From: Bagarius yarrelli
Taxonomy: Eukaryota; Chordata; Actinopteri; Siluriformes; Sisoridae
Direction of reading: 5' to 3'
DNA length: 64,000 nucleotides
Assembly (NCBI GenBank): GCA_005784505.1
Contig: VCAZ01000201.1
Span: 149,501-213,500 of the forward strand
The notes below the pieces were generated by a model, which ran no database searches, was not told the DNA's origin, and saw nothing but the letters and a program-made list of their open reading frames with translations. The number at the start of each line of letters is the position of its first letter. Within the stretch, counting starts at the first letter, position 1. A program made the translations under genes and the position numbers. This document shows positions 35,935 to 48,393 of the stretch, piece after piece.

Positions 35935-38900
35935 TCAGCAGCGTTTATTCTGCACTGCGTTTCCTTTACAGGGGATGCCATTGTCTTTCGGAGCGGGGTT
36001 GTTACACTCCCGTCTTCGTGTCTTGGTTCCAGATGTACAGGAAGACCAGGAACTCCAGCAGCTCCAGGTTCCGTGAATAGGACCATCTAATGAGAAAAAA
36101 CCCCAACATGTTTATCATATTTATCACTGAATATGAATTAGATGTAGATTCAGTTTAAATGAGTTAAATAGTATGAATTTCTTATATTTATTGACATCAG
36201 GACAAAAAACAATATAAATCATAAAAAAGGAACAAAAACAAAACAACAGAACAAATTAAAATATTATTTTAATTGTAATATTTGACTAAATGTTTAAATG
36301 TTTATCTTTTTTAAATGATTTATAAAACAATTATTAAGAAATATTTGGTTAATTTATAATTGACATGAATAAATTAAATAATCTGTTAAATGAAATAATC
36401 TTCTTTTCCTCCTTTCGGCTGTTCCCTTTTATGGGTCTCCACAGCGATCATCTGTCTTCACCTCACCCTATTCTCTACATCCTCTTCACTCACACACACT
36501 GACTACATGCATCCATATACCTCCTCTTTGGTCTTCCTCTTTACCTTCTGCCTGGTAGCTTCATTTCTAACATCCTCCTACCAATATTCACTATCGCCTC
36601 CTCTGGACGTGTCTTACACTGTCTCAATCAACTCATAGCGTCTCACCCCTGTCTCTACCTCCATCATAGTTTGTTCTGTCTCACCACTGTCTCTATACTA
36701 ATCATCTAGCTGTCCACCACTTTCCTCCAAACCATACATCATAGCTGTCTCACCACTGTCGCTAACCATACATCATAGCTGTCTCACCACTGTCCTCAAC
36801 CATACATGATGCTGGTCTCCACTGCTCTAACCATACTCATAGCTGGTCTCACCACGACTTAACCATCAACACTGTCTCACCACTGACTCTAAACATACAT
36901 CATAGCTGTCTCACGCACTTCTCTAAATATACATCAGCTGTCTCACACACTTACTCTACACATACATCATATCTTCTCCCACTACTCTAAACCATACAAT
37001 CATAGCTGGCCACCACCGTCTCTATACATCTAGCTGTCCCACCCAACTCTAAATACTCTAACCATACCTCATAGACTGTCTCACCACTGTCCCTAAACCT
37101 ACTCATAGCTGTCTCACCCTAACTCTAAACCATACTCAAGCTGTCTCACCACTGTTCTAAACTATACATCTAGCTTTCTCACAACCACTGTCTCTAAAAA
37201 ACCCATTCATCATATATCTGTCTCCCACTGTCTCTAACCGTACATCATAGCTGTCTCAACACTTTCGTTCTCTTCTCCAACCAATACATCAGACTGCTGG
37301 TCCCACCACTCTGTCTCTAAACCATACTCATACTGTCTCACCACTGTCTCAAACATACATCAAGCTGTCTCTACCACTGACTCTAAAACCATACATCATA
37401 GCGTCTCACACTGCCTCATAAACCATACTCATAGCTGTCTCCCCCTGACCTAACCATACATAACAGCTGTCTCACCCGTCTCTAAACCCTAATCATAGCT
37501 GTCTCACCCTGTCTCCTAACATACATCATAGCCTGTCCTCACCCACTGTCTCTAAACTCTAAACCATACATCATAGCTGTCTCACCACTGACTCTAAACC
37601 ATACATCATAGCTGTCTCACCACCGTCTCTAAATCATACATCATAGCTGTCTCACCACTGACTCTAAACCATACATCATAGCTGTCTCACCACTGTCTCT
37701 AAACCATACATCATAGCTGGTCTCACCCCTAACTCTAAACCATACATCATAGCTGGTTTTACCACTGTCTCTATACCATACATCATAGCTGGTCTCACCA
37801 CTGTTTCTATACCATACATCATAGCTGGTTTTACCACTGTCCATTACTCTAGTTTAATGAAATAATAATGAATAATAAAACATTAACTATTTAATTGTCT
37901 TCTACAATATTTTCTTAAATATTCAGTAATAATTAACGGATAAACAGGAATAATCTTGGGTTAAATGGTCTCACGTTTGCGTTGGGACTTCTCGCAGGCA
38001 AGCCGGTGTATCCTTTCTTTGCACAAGCAGCTGCAGGACGTCTGCGAGAGCACGGGGATGCCGTTGTTCCTGCAGGGGGCGCAATGGCATGGGTTGAACT
38101 GCTGCATATACTCCTCCCAGGCCTGCTTCAGGAGCGGTAGCCTGGTACGAGCCTGAGACGCCGCCGTGCTGAAGCGCACCAGCTCGTAGATGGGCAGACC
38201 CTGATGGAGCAAGGGAAGAGGTGTGGCTCGTTAGTGATGAAGAAAAAACAGACAATAATCTCAGCTGACAGACAGACTTTAGCTTAACTTTGTCTCTCTT
38301 TTTCTTTGAAGCAATAAGACTAAAGTTTATGTCAGGAAATGCTGCCAGACAGAAAGACTGTCATGATGCCAGGCGGTGTTAAACATGGTGGGATATTTTA
38401 AGGCTGTCAATTTATAATTAATTTTTTGGCATTTGGCAGACACCCTTATGTAAAGCAGCTAACATTTATCTAGTTATTTTATCCAACTGAGCAGTTAAGG
38501 GTTAGGGGCTTCGCTCAGGGGCCCAGCAGTGGTAAATTGTTGGTGCTGAGACTGAATTGAGAATTGAACTTACAATTTACAACCACTGGGCTACCACTTT
38601 TCACTTTAGTTGAAAATTTGTTGTGATGATGTCAAACGCCTCTATTTGATTTTCTGAACTGAAAAATCGTAAAATTCACTGTTGCCCCACAATAAGAGTT
38701 CGATTCCCGGGTCTTTCCGTGTGGATTTTGCATGTTCTCCCCGCGCTTGCATGGGTTCTCCAGTTTCCTACCAAAAACATGTATGTGATTCTAAATTGCC
38801 CATAGGAGTGAGTGTGAGTGTGTTGTGTTGCCCTGTATGGACTGGTGACCTGTCCAGGGTGTCCCCCTCCTGTCTTTCACCCTTTCAGAGACGGCTGGGA

Positions 38901-41900
38901 TAGACTCCAGCAGATCCCTGTGACCCCGAATTAGGGAATAAGCGGGTATAGAAGATAAATAAATAAATGAATGAATTTAAGATAAAGTAAATACATGATG
39001 TAATTAATGTTACCTGGAACTTAATGACAGCTGGGTTGTATTTTAGAGATTTCCCCCAGGATCTGTAGCTCTCTGCATTACGGATGACTAACTGAGTGGC
39101 ACCAGGGCCTGTGATTCCTCCTTTCACAAGCCGATCACGTCCTTGATCAGACTCTCCTGTTCATCATTTTCTGCACATCGATACACCGTTGTTAGCTTTT
39201 TAAAATAGAGATCAATCGATAATCAGTTTTACCGATATTTTTTTCCGATATTTACACTTTGTTTTATTATCAGATATCGGTTTTGTAATATCGGGTCCAT
39301 CATTACATGGAGCCCTCTTGTGGCCATTCTAAAAATTGTGCACATGTTCTTTATTAGTTACTTGTTTTATCTTTGATTTCTACATTAAAGCTTTTATTTT
39401 ACAAAGACACATTAATGACATTGTAGTTTATGCTTTCATTTATTTAACTTATTTTTAATTCACTGTAGAAATAGAGTTTTGTTGTGTTTGTTGTGAGGGG
39501 GGAGTAAAATACAGTATTTATAGTAATATAAATAAATGGGTCAACAACAGAGAGAGAACAATAAATAACTATCGGTTCTGCTATCAGTATCGCTCACATC
39601 AACATGCAAACATTCGGTTTCGATAACGTTTCTAAAAAAAATCACTCTCTCTATCTGAGATGAGTAAACTGAGCTGAATTTCAGATTACCTGTCCAGTGA
39701 TCCAGAGCCTTACCTATGTTGTGTTTTCTGTGAGTTTCCCACTCAGTCCCTGTACGACGGAGTTGAGAGGCCCATAGAAAAACCGATGCAGTTGTTCAGA
39801 TTCTGACCGTCCAGCTCTAAAAAAAAACCCCCCAAACGTCTGAGTTTCTAAATTTTTGTGGTTAGTGGTGTGTTTGGATGTTGTTAATTTATAATCTGTA
39901 CATATCAGTGAATTTTTTATCTTTATTTTTATTTCATTATAAAACTGATTGTTTAGGGTTAAGGTCTTGTTTAAGGGTCCAGCAGTGACCACTTTAGGCC
40001 CTGGGAGTTAAACTAATGACCTTTTAATTAGCAATCCCACATTTAATCACCATCAACACTGAGTGACTAATAGCCTTTGAAAGATGCTCCTTAACGTTGT
40101 GGGTCTTGCACAAGGGCCCAGAAACTGAAGGTAGATTGGAGGTCCTGGCAATAAAACGCACAAAAGGTTTTTGATAGTTAAGTGTAAGTCTTTGTAATTG
40201 AATGGATGGATGAATGGATGAATGAATAGATGGATGGATAGAAAATTGGATGGATGGATTGAGGACTGAATGAATAAATGGATAAATGATTGGATGGCTG
40301 GATGGATAGATGAGTGGATGGATGGAGGGATGGATGGATGATAGATGAGTTAATGGATGAATGGATGGATAGATGGATGGATGGCTGGATGAATAGATAG
40401 ATGAATGGATAATTGTATTAATAATAAATGGATGGATGGATGAATAAACGAGTGAATGGATAATTGGATAGATGGATGTATGAGTGAATGGATGAATGGA
40501 TGGATGAATAGATAGATGTATAGATAATTGTACTGATGATGGGTGGATGGATGAATGAATGAGTAAATAGAGCATTGGCTTTATGAATGGATGGATGTAT
40601 AAATGAGTGAATGGATAATTGGATAGACGGATGGATGAGTGGATGGATGGATTGGCAAGTCGTGTTTGGAACTGTTTTTAAATTTGTGTTAGTAGACGAC
40701 TGCATTCTTTCCTCAACACTTCTTCTGTTGTCTTTTCTTACTCGCTCTTTCCATGATCTCTCTATCAAGCACCACTATGTAATCCAGGGTGCCTCCCATC
40801 ACCCCTTGCGTTATGTAATGAGTGCCGTATTCGTTTATGAATCTCGAGTAAGCGCCGAAGTCGTAATGCTCAGGCAGCTCCATCAGCGACTGCAGCATGT
40901 CCTCGTGCAGCATCAGATCTCGACTCCTCATCTTAAACTGCGCCGTCTCCACCGTCGAGACCAGCCGAGCGAAATGCACATCCTGCGGTGACAAACACAG
41001 AGAGATGATGAATGTGGCCAGTTTCAGTTGACTGCACTTAGCGGTCACATAAACACACAACAGGTCCTGATGGGTCAGCCACCAGGCTTTCATTCCCTTT
41101 CTACACCAAATAATACACAATATGGCCCAAAGTATTGGGACGCCTAATCATCACATCCATTTGCGACCATCCTAGTCCAGATGTAGTCTCCCTTATTCCC
41201 CGTTAATACTGTCCACAGCTCTGGAAAGGCTTTCCACCAGATTGAGAAGCATGACTATGTGGATTAAATCACTCACAATAGTATCAGTGAGATCAGACAC
41301 TAATGTTGAGGTTGAGAAGGTCTGGGGTTCAGTCGGGGTTCCAGTCCATCCCAAAGGTGTTCAGTTTAAAGGGGTTTAGTCGGAATCAGGACTCTGTACA
41401 GGACATAAGAGTTCTTCTACTTCATTCATGAAGCTTAGAGGTTTTTTGTGCACAGAGTGCACACAGTGTCTGGACCCGAGTTCCAATAAAGGAATAATGG
41501 AATGCTACAACATACAATGATGTTCTGGACAACTGTGTGCTTCAGACTTTGTAGTAACAGCTTAGGGAAGACACACTGATATCTGTGTGCTGGTGAGCTG
41601 TCCACATTAATTAGTATTAATTAGTAAAGTGTGAAGTTGATTTATTATTGCAGGATGTTATACTTTACCTTACTGTCGTACTGTGATATGTTTTTCAGCA
41701 GAATCTTTGACTGACTCGCAGATATTCCACCTTCCACATACATAATGCCAATAGTGAAACCAAAGTTGAAGGAATCCTCTGTTTTCCGGGCGGTTAATAA
41801 GCTCGCAGAGTCGCTGTATTGTTCTATTGATCCCTGGCCGAGAGAATGCGCCTGGATGTAACCGAAAAAACAGATTGGAAAACAAGCTTTAAATCTTGAG

Positions 41901-44900
41901 ACAGCAGTAAAACTTATCTAAAAATGGTTAACGCACAATATGTGTAAGTATGAGCTTTAACGGTTTGAACGGATCTGATGGTTAGGCAGAATTATATGTC
42001 TCAGCAGTCAATGAGAAAATGTAAAGAGAAAACACAAAACATGAAAGATAAATGTGATGTCAGTAGTTCACTGCCTTTACTGTGCAATGGCAGCTGAAAT
42101 CTGATTGGCTTTTGGTGGCCATGTCTTTTTAGCTAATTCTTCATAATTGGCAGTTGTTTTATACTTTATAACAGTAATGTGTCCACCAAATTTCAGCTCT
42201 ATCTGACTTATAGTTCCTGAGAAACAAGTAACTATAGAACTAATTTGAAGGCACCCCTACAATCTGATCCTTAACATGATTTATAATTTATTTATCATTA
42301 ATACATGATTAATTATACGATTAGTGGGATTAAAATAAGACAAATGCACAAAACAATGATTTACACAAGAGAAGTGTGATCCAGAAGATCTCAGAACCAC
42401 CAAGCTGCCACTGCTGGTCTTTTAAATGAGACTCTTAACCCTTTACTACTCAGTTGTATAAATGAGATACAGTAAAGGTCACCAGACAAATAGTGAAAAG
42501 TGGTGGTTTAATGGTTAAGGTGTTTGACTGATATCAGAAAGACGGGGGTTCGAATCCCAGAACCACCAAGCCACCACTGTGGGTCCCTGAGCAAAGCCTT
42601 TAATCTTCAATTGCTCAGTTGTATAAAACAGATAAATGTTAGTCACGGTTAAGGTGGTGGTGGCCTAATGGTTAAGGTGTTGGAATGATACCAGAAAGAC
42701 CATTGTTCAATTCCCAGCTCCACCAAGCCACCAACGTGGGTCCCCGAGCAAGGCCCTTAACCCTCAATTGCTCAGTTGTATAGAACAGATAAATGTTAGT
42801 CTGCCAAATGCTGTAAATGTAGAAAGTACCTGTCGATGTCTGGACAAGAACTCATTGTTTTAATGCTACGTACCATCATCCGATAGGTTAGGAAGTTATA
42901 CGGCTTCCTGAAATATTTCTCATCATCGCTATAGTGAAGGTGCTCGCAGAAGGAGTCGTACGTCAGTTCCCTCCACTCTCCGTTATAGATGTACTCGCAT
43001 ACGCCGCCAAAGTATTTAGGGTCCAGAACAGGGTTCACAAAAACATTAGACAGAGCGTTGTAGCTGGAAAAGAGCATGAGTTTATAGTCGGGGTTTATAT
43101 CAAAATACATCTACAGTGTGATGGAGACCTATTCAACTCTCTTCACAAATTAACTTTATTTACACTGGTTAGACTTTATTTAGATGATCTAGACTTTATT
43201 TAGACTAGAACCTAATTTAGACTAGACGTAGTCATTTTTACCAAAGACCAATAATTTCTTTGAGAATTGTGTGCAGGACCACCATCGGTAGAGCAGCTAA
43301 AGATTTTACTGAATACAATACAACTTATAATTATAATTATTAATATAAGAGTAAAAGTATTATTGTATAAAGTAAGTAAGAGACTAATAAGTTGTGAGTT
43401 ATTAGTAACTTCGGATCTGATTCAATGAAGAAAAATCCTGAATCCAGAATAAAATATTAAAGATCACAACGACATAAAATCCACATAAACAAAAAAGTTA
43501 AAAACAGTGAGTGTGTGAGATTTTATAGTAATTACGGTAAGATTAAAGTGTCCATAGTCACAGAATCACCATCTAATAGTGATTATCATAAAACACTACG
43601 TAAGATGTTTCCTCATGTGGGAGCTGGAGTTCCTCTACACTGATATCAGCACTTGTTTTAGTCACATTATGGAACCGTGTTTGTGTGTATAAACTGATTA
43701 AATGTTAAGGTCATGTGTGTTTCCTGTCTCTGCTGATATTCTCACTTCTTCTTCCTCTTCAGCCCTTTTTTTTCATAATTTAAGTTAAACTCACTCTTAA
43801 AAGTAAATGTAATGCATCACTACACACCTCTGACTGTCATTATAGCACTGCACAGGGACAAGAGACGAGTCAACAGCGCTAGTAGCGAAAGTAACTTCAT
43901 ATTTATCGGTAATAAACATGGTGGATTCAAAAGACTCATCAACATCAACATATTTTGGCCAACATTAAAATTGACTGTAAATCTGTTGAAATTTCTATGC
44001 GTGTTTTATTACGACTCAAGTTATTGAAATACTGTACAAGTAATTAGTTAATTATCTCTAAATATCTATAAGAGACAAATGACCTGATTATGATGTAATG
44101 TTTACTTAAAAGTTATTAATATTTAACTGTCAACGTTATTAAAAACCTATAAAATGCGTTCTTTGTTATTTTTTCCAAGGCCGAATTAAAAAAGTTTCTA
44201 TATTTTTTAAAATAGTTCATCACCAAAACACTTTAAACCAAAGTAACTTAAATACATCTGATGTCATAATTATTTGTATTTTTATTACTTGTAGTTTGGT
44301 GTGTTCACACTTGTAGCTCGTTTGTTGGTTCATTTGGTCTGAAACGAACAGGAATATGATTCATTTGGTTCTGGTGGGTTTAGTGTTCATACTCACATTT
44401 TAGACTAAAAACCAAACTAAAGGCATGGTGATTTTACACATTTACATCCTTTTTGTGCTGTTTAGACCTGTCTTTTTAGTGTTCTTGGTTCGATTGTTTG
44501 GTGCGCACCAGGGTTCAGATGGCGCACATACTTAGCGTGTGTCTTGTTTGGCTTAAATAAAAAAAAACTCTGGTGCGACTGCTCGGTTAGTGGTGGTTCA
44601 TTCGAGATGAACGCCGAAATCCGAACCCTGCAGTGCATCGAACACTAAAAGATGGATTTCAGTCTGCTTCTTCTAAAAGACTCTGATGCAGTTCGATTGA
44701 TATATGAATGCATCACAGACCAAATATTCTAATGGGACCGAAACAGGAGTGATGTCAGAAGTTGAGACGCAATTGCAATTCTGATTGTGACCCTAGGACA
44801 GTAATGAGCAGGACTGCCTGCTTCATCTCATCAAAGGATATATATTGCCCAAAATGTTGGAAATGCAGTCTTCTTGTTTTTGCATACAGTGGAGAAAAAT

Positions 44901-45438
44901 CCTGGTGCTGTTTGAACATTTTAGGAGCTCCTCATATGTTTCTTAGCTGCTAAAAGTAAACCCTATACATATACATATACATCCACATAATGAGCAGGTG
45001 CAATCCAGTACACCGCGTCGTTTTGGATGGTAGGTTCCGTCCCAAAAGCCAAAACACAAAAGCGAGTATGAACAGAATCAAATGATAATTTTTCCTTTTT
45101 GGTCCAAACTTAATAAACCAAACAAACCGAACCACAAGTGTGAACACACGCTTACACAAACGAACCGCACTAACCGAGCAATCGAACCAGACTTTGTTTT
45201 AATTGAACAGTCATGCTGACTCCTGCTTTCGTACTCTTACCCCTGTGTGGCTTTCGGTGCCCCTGGGATGGAGATCATGCCGACACACTTGGTCTCCGGG
45301 TTTTGTGTTTCCTCACAGTTTTCTTCATCACTGCCGAGTTCACAATCATTATCACCGTTACAGAGAAGATGCTGACTGATGCATCGACCTGCGTGGAGTA
45401 ACAACAAATACATTTACAACAAACACCTTAATCTATAC

Positions 45439-45485
<47 letters not shown>

Positions 45486-45774
45486 ATTAAAATTAGAAGA
45501 ATAAATAATGAATAAATGAAAAAAAAGGATAGATAGATAGATAGATAGATAGATAGACGACCTAGATATATGATGATAGATAGATAGAAGATAGAAGAAT
45601 TCGACAAAAAAAGATTCAGATTAAAAAAATTCCAAAAAACAAATAAATACGAAAAGATCAGAAGATGAGGGTGATAAAGGAAAGAAGAAAGCAAGAAACA
45701 AAGAACCAGAAAAAGAAGATAGATATTAATAAGTAAAATAAAAAAAGATAGATAGATAGATAGAATAGATAGAT

Positions 45775-45836
<62 letters not shown>

Positions 45837-47749
45837 GGGTAATAAAGGAAGAACAGACTGTTTCTGGGCAGGTATATTTTGTCTCCACACTCATCCTGAG
45901 GCTCGCAGTTGTTCTGATCAGGACACAGTTTTTTGTCCCACTGGCTGTGAACACAACTTGAGCCACCGAATTGTGAGTGTCGCTCCACATACTGAAAACG
46001 CACCTGCGGAATTTGGGGACAGTCAGAATTTATCTTATATATCTTTATAAATCTTCCTCATCCTCACCGTTTCCTCTGTGCAGGCGGTACATGGTGTCCA
46101 CGGTGTCCAGTTCTTTAGCTTACAGTCTATAGGAGCAGGGGATTCAGCTCCTCGAACCCTTCTGGCAAAGAATCTAGTCCTTCAGACAGAGACAGAGACA
46201 GGGACACATCACTGACATTTAGCAACATATATTTATATTATTTTTCTTATATTTCCTTTTATTTGCATTTTCCCCTTTAGGAACTCCAGCTGCATCAGAA
46301 ACGCTATGGGAACGCCTCCGAGTGACCTTGGTGTGAAGCACATGTGCTATCAGTCCAACAGAAGAGTGACACATCATGGCAAGTGACAAGGAAGCATAAA
46401 AATACATTTAGCAACAGACCAGGTAAACTTTTTTTTTTTTGCGCATTGTGTGTTTGCAATTTAATCAAAAATCTAGCTGTGCTCAGTGGGAGTGGTTTCT
46501 GCTGTACATTCTTCTTTTCCCCCTCACATTGTTCAAGGCCAAGGGTCAGGTTCACAACCCTAATGGCTCTGGCCTTGATGCAGCTGAGGCTCACCGGAAA
46601 CTAATCTCACAAAGATTGCAAGTTGAGCTAGCAGGGAAAGTAGAGATGGCTGCATCCCATTCTCATTTCTCACCCACCAGCTTGCCAACTCTAGTGCAGG
46701 CGGTGGAAGCGTGCAGTTTGGCTTCTCTCCCCCAAGTGGAGAGCCAGGCACCTCGCCCATATTTCTCCAAGGAGGCTGAGGCCTATGAAGATCTAGTGGA
46801 GGTTGTGAATTTTTCTGTATGCCTTTCCTCAATTGCTCTGCGCCCAGAGTGAAAGAGAGTATGGCAGTTTGAGCTACTATAATTATATAGGGCATAGGAC
46901 AACCCATCGGACAACCCTGTCCGGATTTATGGAAGCTGTGGACATGGGACTTGCAGGTACACATATCCTCGCATCTGTTGTCTCAACCTAGGTTGTTAAG
47001 ACCTTACTCCAGTCCAGAATGACGACCCTGAGGAAACTAAATGACTAAATGCCCTAAAATAGAACTGTTTTCTTTTATGGTGCAGTCAGAAACAGCAGGA
47101 CCCTGGAATTCTTGCACATTTTTCTGCAGGGCTATCTTTCCCCACCTTAAAGGCCTTAGCTGCCTACAACGCTTCCTTTGGGTGGTCAGAAAGTAAGAAG
47201 GGAAACACTTATGTTTTCTCTATAGAAATTTCCTCCTAGCTATCTCCCTTCTTAAAAGCCCCTATGTTTTCCCTATGTGCCCACAATTAAGCCCATAGCA
47301 CTTTTGTCCTGCAGTTCATGGCTGCCTATAAGAGTATGGCTGTAGATAGATTATCACACCCACATATGAGACCTTTGATTTCTCCAGAAGTATGGTAGCC
47401 TCCAATGCTTTTTCATTATTGGCTTCTCTAGCAGACATCTGTGATGACCTGATGGCCAGAGAGAATAAGACGCTGTGTCTTGTTCTCTGGTTACAGTCAT
47501 AACCCAGTGACGTTTTTCATTGACAAAGGATGTCTCATATTATAGAAGATCTGCTTTGGCAGGAAATTGACCGAAGCTCAAGCCCACATGAATGTATCAG
47601 ATTGGAGATGATCTGTTCTACTGAAAAGCAGAAGAAGAGCAGATTTTGTTCTGTTACCTGTTTTGAGCTGAACTCCAGAAAAACAGCTGAGTGACGAACA
47701 GCAGACACAAAACAACACAAGAGCTAGAAGTAAAGAAAAACTGTCTCAT
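35935..47749 (-). CDS. c8a: Complement component C8 alpha chain, complete exon set with several 1-nt disruptions
   Basis: Secreted pore-family subunit of the membrane attack complex, linked to C8 gamma in mammals. Eleven exons as in human, in transcript order: 47749-47658, 46173-46068, 46003-45859, 45388-45241, 43063-42874, 41851-41669, 40982-40742, 39816-39714, 39170-39014, 38200-37975 and 36086-35935 (TGA). Expected length about 581 residues (human 584). Exon 1 encodes a signal peptide (CVVLCLLFVTQLFFW) and exon 2 a basic RRVRG stretch and TSP1 (LKNWTPWTPC). Then come LDLa (CNGDNDCELGSDEENC), MACPF (EYGTHYITQGVMGG; NGEWRELTYDSFCEHLHYSD), the Cys-rich EGF-like part (CHCAPCRNNG) and TSP1 (GTWSCWSSWSSC). 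Exon 8 (103 nt) and exon 9 (157 nt) are not open in one frame: three single bases appear to be missing. The LDLa part of exon 3 also reads off-frame at its end. Either an assembly problem or a damaged allele. Confidence 0.93.
36408..37845. repeat. Dispersed repeat with expanded internal minisatellite (c8a intron 10)
   Basis: The first 300 bases resemble 59640-59900 (CTTCTGCCTGGTAGCTTCAT, TTTCTAACATCCTCCTA). After that, a unit of about 35-36 bases containing ACCATACATCATAGCTG and TCTCACCACTGTCTCTAA is repeated some thirty times. Units between about 36800 and 37560 are ragged with many small indels, and those from 37560 on are regular. Lies between c8a exons 11 and 10. Confidence 0.85.
38424..38610 (-). 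mobile_element. tRNA-derived SINE, reverse orientation
   Basis: TTTGGCATTTGGCAGACACC tail, GCAGTTAAGGGTTAGGGGCT core and CAGGGGCCCAGCAGTGG: a reverse copy in the intron of c8a before exon 10. Confidence 0.75.
38680..38960 (-). repeat. Dispersed fish repeat, copy 2 (reverse)
   Basis: Reverse complement of the repeat at 1-240 and 62070-62375, including ACCTGTCCAGGGTGTCCCCC and CTGGGATAGACTCCAGCAGA. Truncated at one side. Confidence 0.8.
40200..40660. repeat. (TGGA)n-type degenerate microsatellite
   Basis: About 460 bases of TGGATGGATGAATGGATAGA-like repeats just downstream of c8a exon 7 on its strand. The Ile/His/Ser-rich minus-strand frames are artefacts. Confidence 0.93.
41110..41570 (+). 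mobile_element. Non-autonomous DNA-transposon-like repeat
   Basis: Starts near ATATGGCCCAAAGTATTGGG, body shares TGTTGAGGTTGAGAAGGTCT and CAGTTTAAAGGGGTTTAGTC-like motifs with 14300-14930 and 62890-63240. Lies between c8a exons 7 and 6. Confidence 0.7.
42380..42832 (+). mobile_element. Three consecutive SINE copies
   Basis: Three partial to complete forward SINEs in a row (about 42385-42480, 42497-42620, 42645-42832), each with ACCACCAAGC and an AACCCTCAATTGCTCAGTTG-like core. The second and third keep heads like GTGGTGGTTTAATGGTTAAGG and boxes like GGTTCGAATCCCAG. Confidence 0.72.
44299..45149. mobile_element. Terminal-inverted-repeat element, about 850 bp, non-autonomous
   Basis: GTGTGTTCACACTTG at 44299-44313 is repeated exactly in inverted form at 45135-45149, and the similarity continues inward (GTTCGTTTGTTTGG-like). 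No transposase frame inside. Flanks show no clear target duplication. A MITE-like DNA transposon in c8a intron 4; family not determined. Confidence 0.7.
45440..45840. repeat. GAAA and GATA microsatellites in c8a intron 3
   Basis: (GAAA)n at 45439-45484, then interrupted (GATA)n at 45528-45836 abutting c8a exon 3. The minus-strand Tyr/Leu/Ser-rich frames running from the exon into it are intron read-through. Confidence 0.92.
46439..46852 (+). other. Unrecognised open frame in c8a intron 1, probably mobile-element debris
   Basis: A 137-codon frame on the strand opposite c8a. Its Ala/Gln-rich middle (QVELAGKVEMAASHSHFSPT) reads like protein. Flanking sequence to about 47500 also looks like decayed coding DNA. 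I cannot assign a family. No promoter or splice context seen. Confidence 0.3.
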
Positions 47750-48253
47750 GGCTGAACAGCTGGATTTCAGGACAATCACTGAATTTGGATTTGATTCAGA
47801 GTCACTCGTCAATATGATTCAGGGTAAATGATTGACAGCAGGTCAACAATCAGCTCAGTAGGAGTGTGTTCCTGTAAATCTCCTCCTCCGAATAAACACA
47901 CAACACACACAACTCGTCTCTGGACATTGCACAACATGGGAGTTTGGAAATAAATCCTGAGTTTGTTATGATTGTGAAAAGTGGAACATTTTGGATAGTT
48001 TAGTTTGACCGAAACCAATGGATGAAAAATCTGATAAATGTTTTGTGCTGCTGATTCTGGAAAGAAAGAAAGAAAGAAGAAAGAAAGAAAGAAAAAAAAA
48101 GAAAGAAGAAAAAGAAAAAAGAAAAGAAAAAAGAAAAGAAGAAAAAAAGGAAAAGAAAGAAAAAGAAAGAAAAAAAGAAAAAAGAAGAGAATGAAAAATG
48201 AAGAAGAAAGAAAGAAAATCAAAAGAAAGAAGAAAGAAACAATAAAGGGAAAA

Positions 48254-48285
<32 letters not shown>

Positions 48286-48353
48286 AAAAAGAAAAAAAAA
48301 GAAAGAAAGAAAAAGAAGGAAAAGAAAGGAAAAAGAAAGAAAAAAGAAAGAAA

Positions 48354-48393
<40 letters not shown>

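Noticed and set aside
35760..36086. 108-codon minus frame at the c8a 3' end
   Set aside because: It is the wrong frame of c8a exon 11; the TSP1 motif WSCWSSWSSC is in the neighbouring frame.
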